NCBI GenBank assembly: GCA_964436635.1
Contig: CAYTDM010000044.1
Coordinates: 1-6,629, forward strand
Reading direction: 5' to 3'
Source: DASRQK01 sp964436635
GTDB lineage: Bacteria; Bacteroidota; Bacteroidia; Sphingobacteriales; Sphingobacteriaceae
Length of the DNA stretch: 6,629 nt
Shown: one piece after another, positions 5,366 to 6,629 of the stretch
Numbering within the stretch: position 1 is the stretch's first letter
How the letters are laid out: each line of letters begins with the position of its first letter
Notes under the pieces: model-generated
Seen by the model: only the letters and a program-made list of their open reading frames with translations
The model's database searches: none
What the model was told of the DNA's origin: nothing
Translations under genes and position numbers: made by a program

Positions 5366-5387
5366 GCCATCTCCGTAAAGAGATGGC
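5366..5387. terminator. Hairpin terminator between convergent genes
   Basis: GCCATCTC (5366-5373) and GAGATGGC (5380-5387) form a perfect 8-bp stem around the loop CGTAAA. It lies 21 bases after the LpxL-like stop codon. On the minus strand the stem is followed by TTATTATTTCT, a T-rich tail, so it suits the leftward lipoprotein transcript better. The plus strand has no T run after the stem. It may serve both convergent genes. Confidence 0.6.
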
Positions 5388-5436
5388 CTGATCGAACACA
5401 TAGATGTCCATTTAAAAGGGGTTATATAAATCTTTA

Positions 5437-5462
5437 CATCGTTTTATACGTTTAAAATGATG
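5437..5462 (+). terminator. Weak AT-rich hairpin in the convergent intergenic region
   Basis: CATCGTTTTA (5437-5446) and TAAAATGATG (5453-5462) can pair over 10 positions on the plus strand, with one G-U wobble and a 6-base loop. No T tract follows. It lies 21 bases beyond the lipoprotein stop codon. It may be a second terminator element or a chance AT-rich pairing. Confidence 0.3.
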
Positions 5463-5482
5463 CTTTATGAATGTTGACACGT

Positions 5483-6187
5483 TTATTTATTCACAAAAAC
5501 GTTTGCTTTTAATTTATTTTTGGTGTCTGAAGAGTCTTTTAAACCGACCACCCAAATGGTGTAGATTTTACCTTTCGCTAATTCAAGGTCTTGAATGGTT
5601 AACAGCGTTTCGTTCTCGGTAGGGTCTACGATTTCGAAAGTGGTCTTTTGTCCATTAACCTCTACAAAGGCACTTGCAGCTTTGAAATCTACGTTTTCAG
5701 CTAATTTTGTGCTTCCAGATTGCAAATTTAATTTTCCGGCATTCGGTGAAAGTTGGATCAAACGGATTTTCGCTTTGTCAGTTCCAGGAGCGGTTAAATC
5801 ATCTGTTACTTGAATCAATTCTTTTGTGTTTCCGTCAGCAGAGCTTGCAAGCAAAATTGAATAGTTTTTGTTTTTCTCAATGTTGTAGTTTTTCTTCACA
5901 ATGGATTGACCATTTGCAGTTTTAGCTTCAAAAGAATTTTCCCCTTTCAATAATTCAATGTAATTGATAGCCGCGCCATAAGCGACGAGTTTACTGTTTA
6001 CTTTTTTGTTGTCCACAAAGAAATCCAACGAGTCATTTCCAAATGAACCATGTAAAACCGTTGCTTTTCCTGATTCAATAATTGGGTTTGCTTGTTCGTC
6101 TTTGTCGCATGCAATCGTTACTGCCAATAAGGAAAATAAAGAAGCAAACAAAAAGGACCTGCGTGTGTGTTGTAGTTTCATGTTCAT
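5483..6187 (-). CDS. DUF4397-type lipoprotein, probably surface exposed
   Basis: The function is unknown. The 234-aa protein begins with a lipoprotein signal peptide: basic start (KLQHTRR), hydrophobic run SFLFASLFSLLAVTIA (11-26) and cysteine C27. The lipobox VTIAC is acceptable, although the -3 residue is Thr rather than Leu. After the cysteine comes DKDEQ (28-32), like the charged export signal that sends Bacteroidota lipoproteins to the cell surface. The rest looks like two related beta-rich units. Residues about 42-126 contain KATVLHGSFGNDSLDFFVDN; residues about 139-233 contain AKIRLIQLSPNAGKLNL, ENVDFKAASAFVEV and IYTIWVVG, the pattern of DUF4397. Two ATGs, codons 1 and 3 (6187 and 6181), are both possible starts. 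It is convergent with the LpxL-like gene and divergent from a sigma factor. Lgt, encoded in this window, would lipidate it. Confidence 0.83.
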   Translation of the reverse strand: MNMKLQHTRRSFLFASLFSLLAVTIACDKDEQANPIIESGKATVLHGSFGNDSLDFFVDNKKVNSKLVAYGAAINYIELLKGENSFEAKTANGQSIVKKNYNIEKNKNYSILLASSADGNTKELIQVTDDLTAPGTDKAKIRLIQLSPNAGKLNLQSGSTKLAENVDFKAASAFVEVNGQKTTFEIVDPTENETLLTIQDLELAKGKIYTIWVVGLKDSSDTKNKLKANVFVNK

Positions 6188-6229
6188 AACATTTTAATTT
6201 TTGTTGTTAATAAATTCAATTCACTAACC

Positions 6230-6260
6230 CAAACACAGGATTTCTCGTTTGTGCTACAAA
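6230..6260 (-). promoter_or_regulatory. Probable promoter of the DUF4397 lipoprotein gene
   Basis: On the minus strand, TTTG (6260-6257) is followed by exactly 19 bases and then TGTGTTTG (6237-6230), one mismatch from TAnnTTTG. The leader to the ATG at 6187 would be about 40 bases. The -33 element lies inside the left arm of the inverted repeat at 6253-6295, so a protein binding that repeat could affect this promoter. Confidence 0.5.
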
Positions 6261-6295
6261 AAACCCTAAAAAAATAAATTTTATTTTTTTGTAGC
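6253..6295. repeat. 11-bp inverted repeat in the lipoprotein/sigma factor intergenic region
   Basis: GCTACAAAAAA (6253-6263) and TTTTTTGTAGC (6285-6295) are perfect inverted copies around 21 AT-rich bases. The element lies in the middle of the 197-bp divergent region (6188-6384). The left arm holds the -33 TTTG of the lipoprotein promoter; the right arm holds a mirrored TTTG pointing toward the sigma gene. No good -7 box is seen at the matching distance in the sigma direction. It may be an operator, paired -33 elements, or a hairpin. Confidence 0.6.
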
Positions 6296-6384
6296 GTTTT
6301 GGTACCATTCGGTGTTTATATATAAAATGATAAATAGGAATTCAACAACTGGGTAGCGAATCGTCAGAATTATTGAATGGGTAT

Positions 6385-6629
6385 ATGGATTTGATCGAAC
6401 TGCTGTCGAAGGATAGGCATCACGTGGACGAAAAGTTGCGCGAGCGGTTATACAAACACTATTGGGGATACCTAATGGGGGTGGCCTTGCGGTATGTGGC
6501 TGATCGAGATTTGGCGAAAACGGTGGTGAACGATTCTTTTATAAAAGTGTTTGAAAACTTGCATGCTTTCCAATGTGTAGATACTGAAAATTTCAGGATC
6601 TTTGAATGGGATAAAGAATACTTTATAAA
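6385..6629 (+). CDS. ECF-like RNA polymerase sigma factor, N-terminal part (cut by window edge)
   Basis: Sigma factors of this type direct RNA polymerase to specific promoters. Only 81 codons are present. Residues about 18-61 read as sigma-70 region 2: KLRERLYKHYWGYLMGVALR (18-37), then YVADRDLAKTVVNDSFIKVF (38-57), matching the usual LYxxYxxYLxxxALRYxxDxxxAEDVVQExFxKVF. Region 4 would lie beyond the window. I chose the ATG at 6385. The frame is open upstream to a TAA at 6331, with TTG at 6373 and CTG at 6349 as other possible starts; no Shine-Dalgarno site helps decide. The gene is divergent from the DUF4397 lipoprotein, and whether it controls it is not known. Codons are somewhat richer in G (many GTG, TTG, GCG) than in neighbouring genes. 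Family call is good; the exact ECF group cannot be assigned. Confidence 0.85.
   Translation, partial: MDLIELLSKDRHHVDEKLRERLYKHYWGYLMGVALRYVADRDLAKTVVNDSFIKVFENLHAFQCVDTENFRIFEWDKEYFI

Noticed and set aside
6327..6356. Nine-codon open frame (ATG at 6327, TAG at 6354) upstream of the sigma gene
   Set aside because: It is very short, in a different frame from the sigma gene, without a ribosome site; too little to call an upstream peptide.
1..6629. Mobile element, CRISPR, defence or toxin-antitoxin system, tRNA or riboswitch
   Set aside because: No transposase, terminal repeats, spaced direct repeats, tRNA-like cloverleaf or recognised riboswitch core was seen; genes are core metabolic and envelope functions.

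Overview
The window looks like ordinary core chromosome from a member of the Bacteroidota. The evidence is the AT-rich DNA, the near absence of Shine-Dalgarno sites, several close matches to the Bacteroidota -7 promoter box TAnnTTTG, the long Bacteroidota-type PurM, and a lipoprotein whose mature N-terminus resembles the Bacteroidota surface-export signal. An order such as Cytophagales is possible, but the sequence alone does not settle it. I see no mobile element, CRISPR array, tRNA, rRNA or defence module.

Left part (1-3292): the 5' end of murI (glutamate racemase, minus strand) is divergent from aroQ (type II 3-dehydroquinate dehydratase, plus strand). The 3' end of aroQ overlaps convergently with lgt (prolipoprotein diacylglyceryl transferase, minus). 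Continuing on the minus strand, and upstream of lgt in transcription order, are purM (AIR synthase) and a Nudix hydrolase with an N-terminal extension. The likely transcription order is Nudix, purM, lgt. A perfect -7 box just before purM gives it its own promoter and moves its start 7 codons downstream of the longest open frame.

Middle part (3290-5344): pyrE (orotate phosphoribosyltransferase, plus) is head-to-head with the Nudix gene, and the two start codons share the palindrome CATG. pyrE is followed by a small SRPBCC (START-like) protein, and a good intrinsic terminator spans that gene's stop codon. An LpxL/HtrB-type acyltransferase with its own predicted promoter comes next.

Right part (5345-6629): a convergent intergenic region with hairpins is followed by a DUF4397-type lipoprotein (minus). 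After a 197-bp divergent intergenic region with an 11-bp inverted repeat comes the 5' part of an ECF-like sigma factor (plus), which runs off the window.

Functionally the genes serve basic metabolism and the envelope: peptidoglycan precursor (murI), aromatic precursor (aroQ), lipoprotein maturation (lgt), purine (purM) and pyrimidine (pyrE) synthesis, and probably lipid A acylation (the LpxL-like protein). Lgt would be the enzyme that lipidates the DUF4397 lipoprotein. The most unusual signals are small-scale. Two genes (pyrE and the LpxL-like gene) each carry a tandem, in-frame, 18-bp-period duplication of their last five codons plus stop, with the second copy lying just past the stop. The CATG-sharing start codons and an attenuator-like hairpin with a T tract ahead of pyrE also deserve a second look. 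I did not find a clearly new multi-gene system.
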